DNA of 6,214 bases from positions 1 through 6,214 of the forward strand of contig CAYJII010000064.1 of the NCBI GenBank assembly GCA_964370225.1, in the 5' to 3' direction. A program made the translations under genes and the position numbers. The notes under the pieces are model-generated. The model ran no database searches and was not told the DNA's origin. It saw only the letters and a program-made list of their open reading frames with translations. Every line of letters starts with the position of its first letter. Position 1 is the first letter of the stretch. Below are positions 1-6,212 of this stretch, piece by piece. Origin of the DNA: CAYJII01 sp964370225. Its GTDB lineage: Bacteria > Bacillota > Clostridia > Oscillospirales > Ruminococcaceae.

Positions 1-548
1 TCTTGTTATATTAAATAAAAATTTAATAATCCCTCTTTTCCTTAAAAATTATTTCTAGTTAACCTGCAAAAATAAAAGCCTTTCCTTCGACTTCTTGCCA
101 AACAATGGAAGCATTAACATAAATCGTATATCACATATACCCTTTTTCTTTCGCCCGATATATCCTTTACTTGTGTTAAAGTTCATTATCTGAAAAACAA
201 TTTATCTCGGTAATATATTATATAAAGCTACTCTCCTCGAGTAGTATAAGTTTCATACCCAAAAAATTATTAAACTCTAACACCGTTAAGCGCCTCCACT
301 GATTGACATTTAACCTCAATTTCCAATGGATTCACCCCCTAGCTTTAAGAACCTTCCTCAAAGAATTTACTTATATTCAGTAGTTATCATTCACTGCACA
401 TCTATTTCATTATCGATTGTTTTTAAGTATTATTTGCTAACTGTACCCTTAAAAATATCTGCTATAAATTATAAATGTTTTTTAATTACCAAACATGTGA
501 CTTTCCTTAATAAACCTTTGTTTGTAGGACTGTTCTTGTCTTGTCTAT
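1..548. other. Gene-free AT-rich stretch
   Basis: I see no supportable protein or known RNA gene here. The plus strand has one 84-codon open frame (326-580), but it lacks a ribosome binding site, has no recognisable domain and runs through a minus-strand promoter, so I treat it as chance. On the minus strand, downstream of the promoter at 549-577, there are only very short frames (335-270, 283-218, 186-55). Weak secondary structure includes a 6-bp hairpin at 228-244 and an 8-bp all-A/T hairpin at 9-28. The stretch could be the untranslated leader of a leftward gene beyond the window, a small non-coding RNA, or decayed sequence. Confidence 0.6.
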
Positions 549-577
549 ATAATACCATACCATTTATCATTTGTCAA
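549..577 (-). promoter_or_regulatory. Sigma-A type promoter, leftward
   Basis: Read on the minus strand there is a perfect TTGACA -35 box (577-572), a 17-base spacer, and a TATTAT -10 box (554-549), five of six matches to TATAAT. Transcription would start near 542 and run towards position 1. No gene of convincing length follows inside the window, so its target is either a gene to the left of the window or a non-coding transcript. AT-rich DNA yields false promoters readily, but a perfect -35 with ideal spacing is less common. Confidence 0.5.
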
Positions 578-609
578 TAGTAATTATTAACTTTATTGAT
601 AATTACTAT
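577..609. repeat. AT-rich inverted repeat between divergent promoters
   Basis: An 11-base perfect inverted repeat (577-587 with 599-609) extends inward by one G-T and two A-T pairs to a 14-bp stem with a 5-base loop at 591-595. No T-run follows on either strand, so it does not look like a terminator. It overlaps the end of the leftward promoter's -35 box and lies about 28 bases upstream of the rightward -35 box. It could be an operator-like dyad or a chance structure of AT-rich DNA. Confidence 0.4.
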
Positions 610-636
610 AAGATATATCTAAAATTAAGCTTATGA

Positions 637-665
637 TTGACAATCACATAAAAAACGTTTAAAAT
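637..665 (+). promoter_or_regulatory. Sigma-A promoter of the DUF1292 gene
   Basis: A perfect TTGACA -35 box (637-642), a 17-base spacer and a TAAAAT -10 box (660-665, five of six matches) form a near-consensus housekeeping promoter. The DNA just upstream is very AT-rich, as expected of an UP element. Transcription would start near 672, giving a leader of about 72 bases before the start codon at 744. A strong promoter, its own terminator at 1085-1117 and a single gene between make this a monocistronic unit. Confidence 0.7.
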
Positions 666-743
666 CAATATATAAGCTATAAAATTAATGTGTAAATTTT
701 AATTGCTTATAACGATTTTATAAAGAAAGGTATGTGATTTTGT

Positions 744-1067
744 ATGAGTAATGAAGATTTGGATTACACACCGGATATATATACTCTGGTTGATGAAGAC
801 GGTGAGGAGCACCAATTTGAAATGCTTGATGAAATGGAAATCGATGGGCAAACATATTTCGCTCTAATCCCATATTTCGAAGATCCTGATGAATCTCTTA
901 GTGGCGACGGCGATTTAATCGTGTTAAAATCTGAGATTGTTGACGGTGAAGAAATGATGGCTTCTATCGATGATGACGATGAGTATGAAAAAGTGGGCAA
1001 TATCTTTTTGGACAAGCTTGCTATGTTATTCGAAGAAGAAGAATTGTCAAATAACGAATTGCACTAA
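744..1067 (+). CDS. DUF1292 family small acidic protein
   Basis: This encodes a 107-residue, strongly acidic protein with the features of the DUF1292 (YrzB-like) family common in Firmicutes. The core runs from about residue 12 to 75: a TLVDEDGEEHQFEMLD segment, then DGQTYFALIPYF, then a segment ending in VLKSEIVDGEE, matching the family pattern of short beta strands ending in 'Y.L' and 'E' motifs. Acidic runs (DDDDEYE, FEEEE) fill the C-terminal third. There is no signal peptide or membrane segment, so it is probably cytosolic. The molecular role of the family is unknown. The start ATG follows AGAAAGG (724-730) at a slightly long distance; this stretch matches the 5' part of the full Shine-Dalgarno consensus, so effective spacing is normal. 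In many Firmicutes this family sits near ruvX/yqgF-type genes; here it stands alone with its own promoter and terminator. Confidence 0.85.
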   Translation: MSNEDLDYTPDIYTLVDEDGEEHQFEMLDEMEIDGQTYFALIPYFEDPDESLSGDGDLIVLKSEIVDGEEMMASIDDDDEYEKVGNIFLDKLAMLFEEEELSNNELH

Positions 1068-1084
1068 AAACTAAAGATTATATT

Positions 1085-1117
1085 TCCATAAAGTGCTAGC
1101 ACTTTATGGATTTTTTT
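1085..1117 (+). terminator. Intrinsic terminator after DUF1292 gene
   Basis: A perfect palindrome forms a stem of 11 bp (1085-1095 with 1100-1110) closed by the four bases CTAG and is followed directly by seven T residues (1111-1117). It lies 17 bases past the stop codon of the DUF1292 gene and insulates the methyltransferase operon that follows. Confidence 0.92.
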
Positions 1118-1191
1118 CAGTCTCGTTAAATATTATGCATTAATGAAACTGATTATTCCCATTTATAGCAAATACTAAAGAAGAGGTTTTT

Positions 1192-1914
1192 ATGCTTGAT
1201 TTTAAGTTTAATATAGAATTACTTGGCGAACACATAAAAATTTGCGTGAGTGATGAGCACCGCTTTGGTACGGATGCTTTTTTGCTTGAAAATTTTGCCA
1301 ATGTACGCCACAAAGACACAGTCTGCGATCTTGGAACTGGTTGTGGAATTATCCCTTTGCTTATGGAGAAAAACAGAGCACCAAAACATATTTATGCAGT
1401 CGACATCCAACAAAAAGCGATAACTCAGCTAGAGCATTCACTTGAGTTGAACAGCTTAACTGAAAAAATCACAGCTATTTGCTCGGATTTAAACAAGCTT
1501 GAGTTGCCATCAGAAATGTTTGATGTAATCACATGCAACCCTCCATATAAAGCAAACAACAGTGGTATAAAAAATCCACAGCAGGAAATCCAAATTGCGC
1601 GACACGAAATAATGTGCACTATAGAAGATATTTGCAATGTTTCAGCAAAGATGCTAAAGTTTGGTGGAAAACTCGTACTTTGTCAGCGACCAGAGCGCTT
1701 ATGTGATGTTATGTGCGCAATGAGAAATGCCGGTATTGAACCAAAGCTGTTGCGCTTTGTAGCAAAAAAAGAAGATAGCGCACCTTGGCTATTTCTGATA
1801 GAGGGCAAAAAGCAAAGTAAACCGTTCATGCAAGTTATGCCGACACTTTTCATGTATGAAGGCGAGGATTTTTCAAAAGAGATAAAACAAATTTATGGGA
1901 GTATCCCAAAATAA
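1192..1914 (+). CDS. yabB: tRNA1(Val) (adenine37-N6)-methyltransferase-like (TrmN6/YabB family)
   Basis: This encodes a 240-residue class I S-adenosylmethionine-dependent methyltransferase. The SAM-binding motif I is DLGTGCG (residues 46-52), an acidic residue at the end of strand 2 is D71 in YAVD, and motif IV is NPPY (116-119), the signature of enzymes that methylate exocyclic amino groups of bases. The N-terminal RFGTDAFLL segment (24-32) is typical of the TrmN6/YabB group, and length is close to the usual 245 or so. By family it is expected to make N6-methyladenine at position 37 of tRNA, but the exact substrate is not shown by sequence. The start is supported by AGAGG (1182-1186), six bases upstream. 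Only a weak promoter candidate is visible before it (TTAATG at 1140, TATAGC at 1164, 18-base spacer). The rsmI gene follows after 9 bases, so the two are surely co-transcribed. Confidence 0.87.
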   Translation: MLDFKFNIELLGEHIKICVSDEHRFGTDAFLLENFANVRHKDTVCDLGTGCGIIPLLMEKNRAPKHIYAVDIQQKAITQLEHSLELNSLTEKITAICSDLNKLELPSEMFDVITCNPPYKANNSGIKNPQQEIQIARHEIMCTIEDICNVSAKMLKFGGKLVLCQRPERLCDVMCAMRNAGIEPKLLRFVAKKEDSAPWLFLIEGKKQSKPFMQVMPTLFMYEGEDFSKEIKQIYGSIPK

Positions 1915-1923
1915 AGGAGAGCT

Positions 1924-2748
1924 ATGTCAACACTTTACATTGTAGGTACACCAATCGGCAACCTAGAAGATATGAGCGTTAGAGCGATAGAAACGCTGAA
2001 AAAGGTCGATTTTATCGCCGCTGAGGATACTAGGGTTACGCTCAAACTACTTAATCGCTTTGAGATAAAAAAACCGATGATTAGCTACCATGAACATAAC
2101 CTGCGTGAAAGAGGCGAATATATCGTTTCGCGCATTATCGCTGGGGAAGTTTGCGCTGTTGTTAGCGATGCTGGCATGCCGTGCATTTCCGATCCTGGGG
2201 AAGATTTAGTGCGCCTTTGCCACGAAAGTAACATCCCAGTAAAAGTTATACCAGGACCTAGCGCTGTTATTAGCGCACTGGCTTTGAGCGGACTTAACGT
2301 GACCCGCTTCACCTTTGAGGGCTTTTTGAGCACTTCTCGTACAAGCCGTGATACTCATTTGAAAAGTTTGTCCGAAGAGGTGCGCACAATGGTGTTTTAT
2401 GAAGCACCACACAAACTGCTCTCCACGCTTACTGATTTAAAAAAGCACCTTGGGGATGAACGCAACATCGTAATTTCCCGTGAGATTACGAAGATTTACG
2501 AGGAAAGTCTGCACTTTACATTAAGCGAGGCAGTAGATTATTATAGCGAGAAGAAGCCAAAGGGAGAATTCGTACTCGTTGTCGAGGGTAAGAAATTTGA
2601 GAAAGTTGAACTTAGCTTAGATGATGCAATTAAGCTAGCTTTGCAGCTTGTATCGCAGGGACAAAAGGCGACTGATGCTGCAAAAATAGTAGCAAAGCAA
2701 ACTAATTTTTCGAAATCAGAAATATATAAATCATTGCAAAATTGTTAA
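1924..2748 (+). CDS. rsmI: 16S rRNA (cytidine1402-2'-O)-methyltransferase RsmI
   Basis: This encodes a 274-residue tetrapyrrole-methylase fold enzyme. By family it 2'-O-methylates cytidine 1402 of 16S rRNA, in the decoding centre, using SAM. Landmarks in order are GTPIGNL (8-14), AEDTR (33-37), SDAGMPCISDPG (81-92), PGPSA (110-114), FEGFL (131-135) and EAPHK (160-164), all characteristic of RsmI. The C-terminal part from about residue 230, with QGQKATDAAKIVAKQT and a closing SKSEIYKSL helix, is the small helical RsmI tail domain. The length is normal for the family. AAGGAG (1914-1919) overlaps the stop codon of the upstream gene and sits five bases before ATG 1924, so translation is tightly linked. 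No terminator hairpin is visible between its stop codon and the promoter of the next operon. Confidence 0.96.
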   Translation: MSTLYIVGTPIGNLEDMSVRAIETLKKVDFIAAEDTRVTLKLLNRFEIKKPMISYHEHNLRERGEYIVSRIIAGEVCAVVSDAGMPCISDPGEDLVRLCHESNIPVKVIPGPSAVISALALSGLNVTRFTFEGFLSTSRTSRDTHLKSLSEEVRTMVFYEAPHKLLSTLTDLKKHLGDERNIVISREITKIYEESLHFTLSEAVDYYSEKKPKGEFVLVVEGKKFEKVELSLDDAIKLALQLVSQGQKATDAAKIVAKQTNFSKSEIYKSLQNC

Positions 2749-2779
2749 CATTCACGAAAATGATTAGAAATATCACAAC

Positions 2780-2814
2780 TTATACACAAAAAAGCTTTTT
2801 CCATTTGGTATAAT
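2780..2814 (+). promoter_or_regulatory. Extended -10 promoter of the two-component operon
   Basis: A perfect TATAAT (2809-2814) is preceded by TG one base upstream (2806-2807), giving an extended -10 element that can work without a good -35 box. At 17-base spacing the -35 position reads ACAAAA, a poor match. Transcription would start near 2821, leaving a leader of about 45 bases before the regulator's ATG at 2866. The -35 region is occupied by TTATACACA (2780-2788), which fits the DnaA-box consensus TTATNCACA; this may be coincidence. Confidence 0.7.
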
Positions 2815-2865
2815 AGAACATAAATGTACAAACTCCTAATTAGGTTTAGAGAAAGGAAATTGTTT

Positions 2866-3540
2866 ATGCAAAAAATACTTGTAGCTGATGATGAAGAAAG
2901 AATAAGAGATATAATAAAGCAATACCTTGAGTTTGAAGGATTTGCTAGCTATGAAGCTCCCGATGGAGATATGGCGTTTGAGATGGCAAGAGAAGAGACT
3001 TTTGACCTTATATTGCTTGATATCATGATGCCACGTTGCGACGGGATTACTACTCTGCGCAAAATCAGAGAGTTTTCGCAAGTTCCGATTATTTTGCTGA
3101 CTGCAAAAGGCGAAGAATATGACAAAATTTTTGGTTTTGACCTTGGCGCTGATGACTATGTGGTTAAACCATTTAGTCCGAGAGAATTAATGTCGAGGAT
3201 TAAAGCTGTACTAAAAAGGGTAGAAAAGCCCGAGATTAAAAGTAGTGACAACTATAGTTACAAAACATTGGAGGTTAACAGAAAGTCGTACGAGTTAAAA
3301 ATCGATGGCAAAAAAATTACTGTTACACCGAAGGAATTTGAGCTTTTACTCTACTTTATTGGGAATAAAAATACAGTTGTTACCCGTGATGAAATACTTA
3401 ATAAAATATGGGGATTTGACTTTTATGGAGATAGCAGAACAGTTGACACCCATATCAAGATGTTGCGCTCAAATTTGGCGCAATACCGCGGTTTAATAAA
3501 AACTGTATGGGGCGTTGGTTATAAATATGAAGAGCATTAG
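2866..3540 (+). CDS. OmpR/PhoB-type response regulator
   Basis: This encodes a 224-residue DNA-binding response regulator. The N-terminal receiver domain (about 1-117) carries the acidic pair D8/D9, the phosphorylated aspartate D52 in LLDIMMP, the switch threonine T79 and the lysine K101 in VKPF. The C-terminal winged-helix domain (about 128-224) has the family signatures TPKEFELL, DEILNKIWG, RTVDTHIKMLR and the final GVGYKY. Numbering starts at ATG 2866, which follows GAAAGGA (2851-2857) at proper spacing. The frame is open back to an ATG at 2824, but that lies only about three bases past the predicted transcription start and its extra 14 residues are unlike the family, so I reject it. The histidine kinase gene overlaps its end by 14 bases, marking the cognate pair. 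Regulated genes cannot be read from the sequence; the linked membrane protein is one candidate. Confidence 0.95.
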   Translation: MQKILVADDEERIRDIIKQYLEFEGFASYEAPDGDMAFEMAREETFDLILLDIMMPRCDGITTLRKIREFSQVPIILLTAKGEEYDKIFGFDLGADDYVVKPFSPRELMSRIKAVLKRVEKPEIKSSDNYSYKTLEVNRKSYELKIDGKKITVTPKEFELLLYFIGNKNTVVTRDEILNKIWGFDFYGDSRTVDTHIKMLRSNLAQYRGLIKTVWGVGYKYEEH

Positions 3541-4936
3541 ACTTAAAATTTTTTCCGCAATCATGGGAATTAGTGTCGTTATCTTAATGCTCTTGTGGAT
3601 ATTTCAGGTTATTTTTTTAGAGAGCTTTTATCTCTCGGACAAGCAAGCTTCTATGATGCTTGCCACGGGTGAAATTGTCGAGATTTTCTCCACAGAAAAT
3701 ACTGACACGGCAATCGAAGCGCTCAAAGTTATATCTGGAAACAATAACTACTGCATTGAGATTTTCGACTATAATACCACTGCAAAAATAAGCGTGCAGC
3801 CAATCGGAAGCGACAGTTTGTTCACCGACCAAAATGTTGACATTTTTGCGCTGATTGATGAGTATGACACCGCAAGCTCGACAAGCTATTTATATGATGA
3901 ATACACCACTATAGGGAACACTCCCATATATATTACTGCTCAAAAATATCAGCACGAAGCGATGGATTTCGCTGTTTTTGTCGCATCCACACTAGCTCCT
4001 GTTAACGAAGCTGTGCAGACAATTCAAAATCAGCTGATTATATTTACTGTATCGCTGCTAATACTCGCATTTTTCGTAGCCTTAGTGGTTACACAGTCGC
4101 TTACAAGTCCTGTTTTGCAGATTTCAAAAGCTGCAAAGCGTGTTTCAAACGGTGACACCGACGTAAAAGTTATGGTTAAAACTAAGGATGAAATCGGTAG
4201 ACTTGCAGATGACTTTAACGTCATGACAACCGAAATTTCGCGTGTTAGCAAGCTACAAAAAGAACTTGTAGCAAACGTTTCTCACGACTTGCGCACTCCA
4301 CTTACCATGATAAAGGGGTACGCTGAGACAATAAAGGATTTGACAGGAGATAACAAAGAAAAACGCGATGATCAACTAGATATTATCATCGAAGAATCAA
4401 ATAGGCTGGATTTACTTTTGACAGATATTTTAGATTTATCAAAAATCCAATCTGGTCAGTTGTCATTAGAGTATACCGAATTTGACATAGTGCTAAAAAT
4501 TAACAATATTATCAAGCGCTATGACTTGCTCACACAAAATGAAGATTATCATTTTTACTACAGCGGCCCCGAGAGCGTTTACGTTTATGCCGATGAAGTG
4601 AAAACAGAGCAAGTTATTTATAATATACTCAACAACGCTGTCAACCATACCGGCGCTGATAAGAGCGTTTATCTATCCATAGAAGATTTTGAGTGCAATG
4701 TTTTTGTGTACATTCGTGACACAGGTGCTGGTATTTTGCCAGAGAATTTGCCACTCATTTGGGACAGATACTATAAGCCCTATAAAAAGTATGATAGAAA
4801 AGGTATGGGCAGTGGGATTGGTCTTTCTATAGTTAAGGGGATATTGACCGCTCACGAGGCGAAATACGGGGTTGAGAGCAAAATAAATGAGGGAAGTACA
4901 TTTTGGTTTGAAGTCAAAAAAGGTGAAGTGGAATAA
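3527..4936 (+). CDS. Membrane sensor histidine kinase (HAMP-HisKA-HATPase)
   Basis: This encodes a 469-residue sensor kinase. From the ATG at 3527: a first membrane helix at about 7-30, an extracytoplasmic sensor region of about 138 residues (31-168) that I cannot assign to a named domain, a second membrane helix at about 168-190, and a HAMP linker to about 243. The phospho-acceptor H253 lies in the H-box SHDLRTPL. The ATPase domain has the N-box with N370 in ILNNAVNHT, the G1 box DTGAGI (398-403), a WDRYYK F-box, and the G2 box GSGIGLSIV (428-436). All catalytic motifs are intact, so it should autophosphorylate and pass phosphate to D52 of the regulator encoded just before it. An alternative in-frame TTG at 3515 would add four residues; ATG 3527 is preferred. 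No strong ribosome binding site is visible, which fits translational coupling through the 14-base overlap. Confidence 0.95.
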   Translation: MKSIRLKIFSAIMGISVVILMLLWIFQVIFLESFYLSDKQASMMLATGEIVEIFSTENTDTAIEALKVISGNNNYCIEIFDYNTTAKISVQPIGSDSLFTDQNVDIFALIDEYDTASSTSYLYDEYTTIGNTPIYITAQKYQHEAMDFAVFVASTLAPVNEAVQTIQNQLIIFTVSLLILAFFVALVVTQSLTSPVLQISKAAKRVSNGDTDVKVMVKTKDEIGRLADDFNVMTTEISRVSKLQKELVANVSHDLRTPLTMIKGYAETIKDLTGDNKEKRDDQLDIIIEESNRLDLLLTDILDLSKIQSGQLSLEYTEFDIVLKINNIIKRYDLLTQNEDYHFYYSGPESVYVYADEVKTEQVIYNILNNAVNHTGADKSVYLSIEDFECNVFVYIRDTGAGILPENLPLIWDRYYKPYKKYDRKGMGSGIGLSIVKGILTAHEAKYGVESKINEGSTFWFEVKKGEVE

Positions 4937-4960
4937 ACTCATAGTTACGGAGCGAATATA

Positions 4961-5491
4961 ATGAATATTATTTTAATTGGACTTCTATTTACGGTTTTTG
5001 ACATAAAGTTATTTTTTGATACTATATCATTTGATATTTTCCCAGATTTCGTTGGGCATCTGCTAATGATTTTTGGATTTTTAAAGCTCAGCTCATATAA
5101 CCTTAATTTCACGTACGGCGCTAAGGTTTCCATTATCACTAGTATCGTGAGCGTAGTTTACTTTATTTTAGAGCTTTTTGGCACCTTTATCGCAATGCCA
5201 TACATACATTTTGCATTTGACTCTGCGATGTTTTTGCTATTCGCATTGACACTTTTTTTCTTATTGCAAGGTATGAAACAAATTGAAGATATTAACGATT
5301 GTTACTTAGGCTATGGTGCACTGAACATATTGTGGAGGATATTTGTTGGTATATACAGTATCGTAATCATTACAGCATTTTTCTCTTCACTAATATCGTC
5401 GATACTACTTATACTAAATTTTGTTATCATGCTGACATTTTTGTTTTTATTTTTCCGCAGTAACAAATTATTTAAAGAAATTATTACATAG
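4961..5491 (+). CDS. Multi-pass membrane protein of unknown function
   Basis: This encodes a 176-residue, very hydrophobic protein with about five or six membrane segments, near residues 3-19, 29-43, 55-79, 84-104, 123-146 and 147-166. The N-terminal part (FDIKLFFDTISFDIFPDFVGHLL, about 13-35) resembles a pattern I associate with small uncharacterised Clostridia membrane proteins, where an 'ILPDF.GYLL' motif follows the first helix. I cannot name a function. The start ATG has ACGGAG (4947-4952) eight bases upstream. It follows the kinase stop codon by 24 bases with no promoter or terminator between, and the shared terminator lies right after it, so it is the third gene of the two-component operon. 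It may be an accessory of the sensor or an output gene; both are inference. Confidence 0.85.
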   Translation: MNIILIGLLFTVFDIKLFFDTISFDIFPDFVGHLLMIFGFLKLSSYNLNFTYGAKVSIITSIVSVVYFILELFGTFIAMPYIHFAFDSAMFLLFALTLFFLLQGMKQIEDINDCYLGYGALNILWRIFVGIYSIVIITAFFSSLISSILLILNFVIMLTFLFLFFRSNKLFKEIIT

Positions 5492-5493
5492 AA

Positions 5494-5534
5494 AAAAACT
5501 GTGAAATCAGAAATGATTTCACAGTTTTTATTTT
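5494..5534. terminator. Bidirectional intrinsic terminator
   Basis: A perfect 16-bp stem (5494-5509 with 5514-5529) has a GAAA loop (5510-5513). Rightward, the stem ends in five T residues with four more at 5531-5534. Leftward, the complementary arm ends in a T-run made by the seven A residues at 5492-5498. It begins three bases after the membrane-protein stop codon and lies 27 bases past the Nudix stop codon, so it ends both convergent transcripts. Confidence 0.93.
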
Positions 5535-5560
5535 ACTTTCAGTTATATTTCGGCATGATA

Positions 5561-6052
5561 TTACAAAACATCGATAAATAACTTAATTCTTTCTCTATGC
5601 GAAGGTATATACTCATCACTTTCGATGAATTCTAGAAATTCTTTCCTATTAACCCATCTATAAGCGACAGTTTCCCCCTCTTGCAAAGTTACGCTATCTT
5701 TTTCGCAATCTGTCACACCCATGTAAGTATAATAAAACGCATTTTTCATATTACTCACCGCACAAAGAAAAGTAAGCTCGTCTATTTTTACTCCCGTTTC
5801 TTCAAATAGCTCCCGTTTAGCTCCTATAATAGGAGTTTCTCCTTTTAGTATAGAACCACCTGCCCCTGCTTCATAAAGCCCAGGAAACGGCAATTTATTA
5901 GGGTCTCGCTTCATTAGCAAGTATGAGCCGTCAAGATGTTTAACTATAACATTTACCACTATGTGAAAAAGCCCTTGTGGGATATCTTCGCCACGAACCA
6001 TGTCTACTCCCGCAAGAGTCCCATCTTTTAAATATGCGTCCCAAATTTCCAT
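5561..6052 (-). CDS. Nudix hydrolase (Idi/YfcD-like type)
   Basis: This encodes a 163-residue Nudix hydrolase. The full Nudix box G-x5-E-x7-REL-x-EE-x-G-V is present at residues 66-88 (G66, E72, R80, E81, E84, E85, G87), so the metal-binding catalytic site is intact. The N-terminal MEIWDAYLKDG stretch and the following VRGEDIPQGLFHIVVNVIV resemble the Nudix subgroup related to isopentenyl-diphosphate isomerase and YfcD, which is frequent in Firmicutes. The substrate cannot be told from sequence; nucleoside diphosphate derivatives are typical. The chosen ATG (6052-6050) has CTGGAG (6066-6061) eight bases upstream. A TTG at 6079 would add nine residues but lacks a site and overlaps the ribosome binding site, so I reject it. 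The gene lies 86 bases downstream of tRNA-Cys on the same strand and is convergent with the two-component operon. Confidence 0.93.
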   Translation of the reverse strand: MEIWDAYLKDGTLAGVDMVRGEDIPQGLFHIVVNVIVKHLDGSYLLMKRDPNKLPFPGLYEAGAGGSILKGETPIIGAKRELFEETGVKIDELTFLCAVSNMKNAFYYTYMGVTDCEKDSVTLQEGETVAYRWVNRKEFLEFIESDEYIPSHRERIKLFIDVL

Positions 6053-6076
6053 ATCACACACTCCAGTTTTTCTATA

Positions 6077-6112
6077 CAAAAGAAAAACGTCCCGAACTAT
6101 TGCCCGAAACGT
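6077..6112 (-). terminator. Possible weak terminator between tRNA-Cys and Nudix gene
   Basis: On the minus strand ACGTTTC (6112-6106) can pair with GGGACGT (6093-6087) through five Watson-Crick and two G-T pairs, with a 12-base loop, followed directly by TTTTCTTTT (6086-6078). It begins 26 bases past the tRNA 3' end. The stem is short and has wobble pairs, so read-through into the Nudix gene is likely even if it works. Confidence 0.35.
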
Positions 6113-6138
6113 ACTTATTCTTTGCGGATTAACCGCTT

Positions 6139-6212
6139 TGGAGGCGCCACCCAGATTTGAACTGGGGGTGAAGGTGTTGCAGACCTCTGCCTTACCACTT
6201 GGCTATGGCGCC
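6139..6212 (-). tRNA. tRNA-Cys(GCA)
   Basis: The minus strand folds into a complete cloverleaf. The acceptor stem is GGCGCCA (6212-6206) with TGGCGCC (6149-6143). The D stem is GCC/GGC with a loop containing GTGG. The anticodon stem GAGGT/ACCTT (6187-6183, 6175-6171; one G-T pair) holds the loop CTGCAAC, with anticodon GCA at 6180-6178. The T stem CCCAG/CTGGG has the loop TTCAAAT. The discriminator base is T (6142), the cysteine identity base, and CCA (6141-6139) is encoded. The gene is complete; its promoter would lie beyond the right edge. Nothing in the visible sequence shows whether it belongs to a longer tRNA cluster. Confidence 0.97.

Noticed and set aside
9..28. 8-bp A/T-only hairpin as a terminator for the leftward transcript
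   Set aside because: The stem has no G-C pair and no clean T-run follows on the minus strand, so it should not terminate transcription efficiently.
55..186. 43-codon minus-strand frame starting at ATG 186
   Set aside because: No ribosome binding site at a suitable distance and no similarity I recognise; a frame of this length is expected by chance.
326..580. 84-codon plus-strand open frame rich in hydrophobic residues
   Set aside because: No ribosome binding site before the ATG, no recognisable domain, composition as expected of translated AT-rich DNA, and its end runs through the minus-strand promoter.
764..1015. Serine-rich minus-strand open frame
   Set aside because: It is the antisense shadow of the GAT/GAA-rich acidic codons of the DUF1292 gene.
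2824..2865. Upstream in-frame ATG adding 14 residues to the response regulator
   Set aside because: It falls about three bases after the predicted transcription start, has no ribosome binding site, and receiver domains begin directly at the KILVADDE-type strand; ATG 2866 has a good site.
3305..3496. 63-codon frame inside the response regulator gene
   Set aside because: Out-of-frame shadow of the intact winged-helix domain coding sequence.
6053..6079. TTG start nine codons upstream for the Nudix gene
   Set aside because: No ribosome binding site for the TTG, while the CTGGAG site for ATG 6052 lies inside this stretch.
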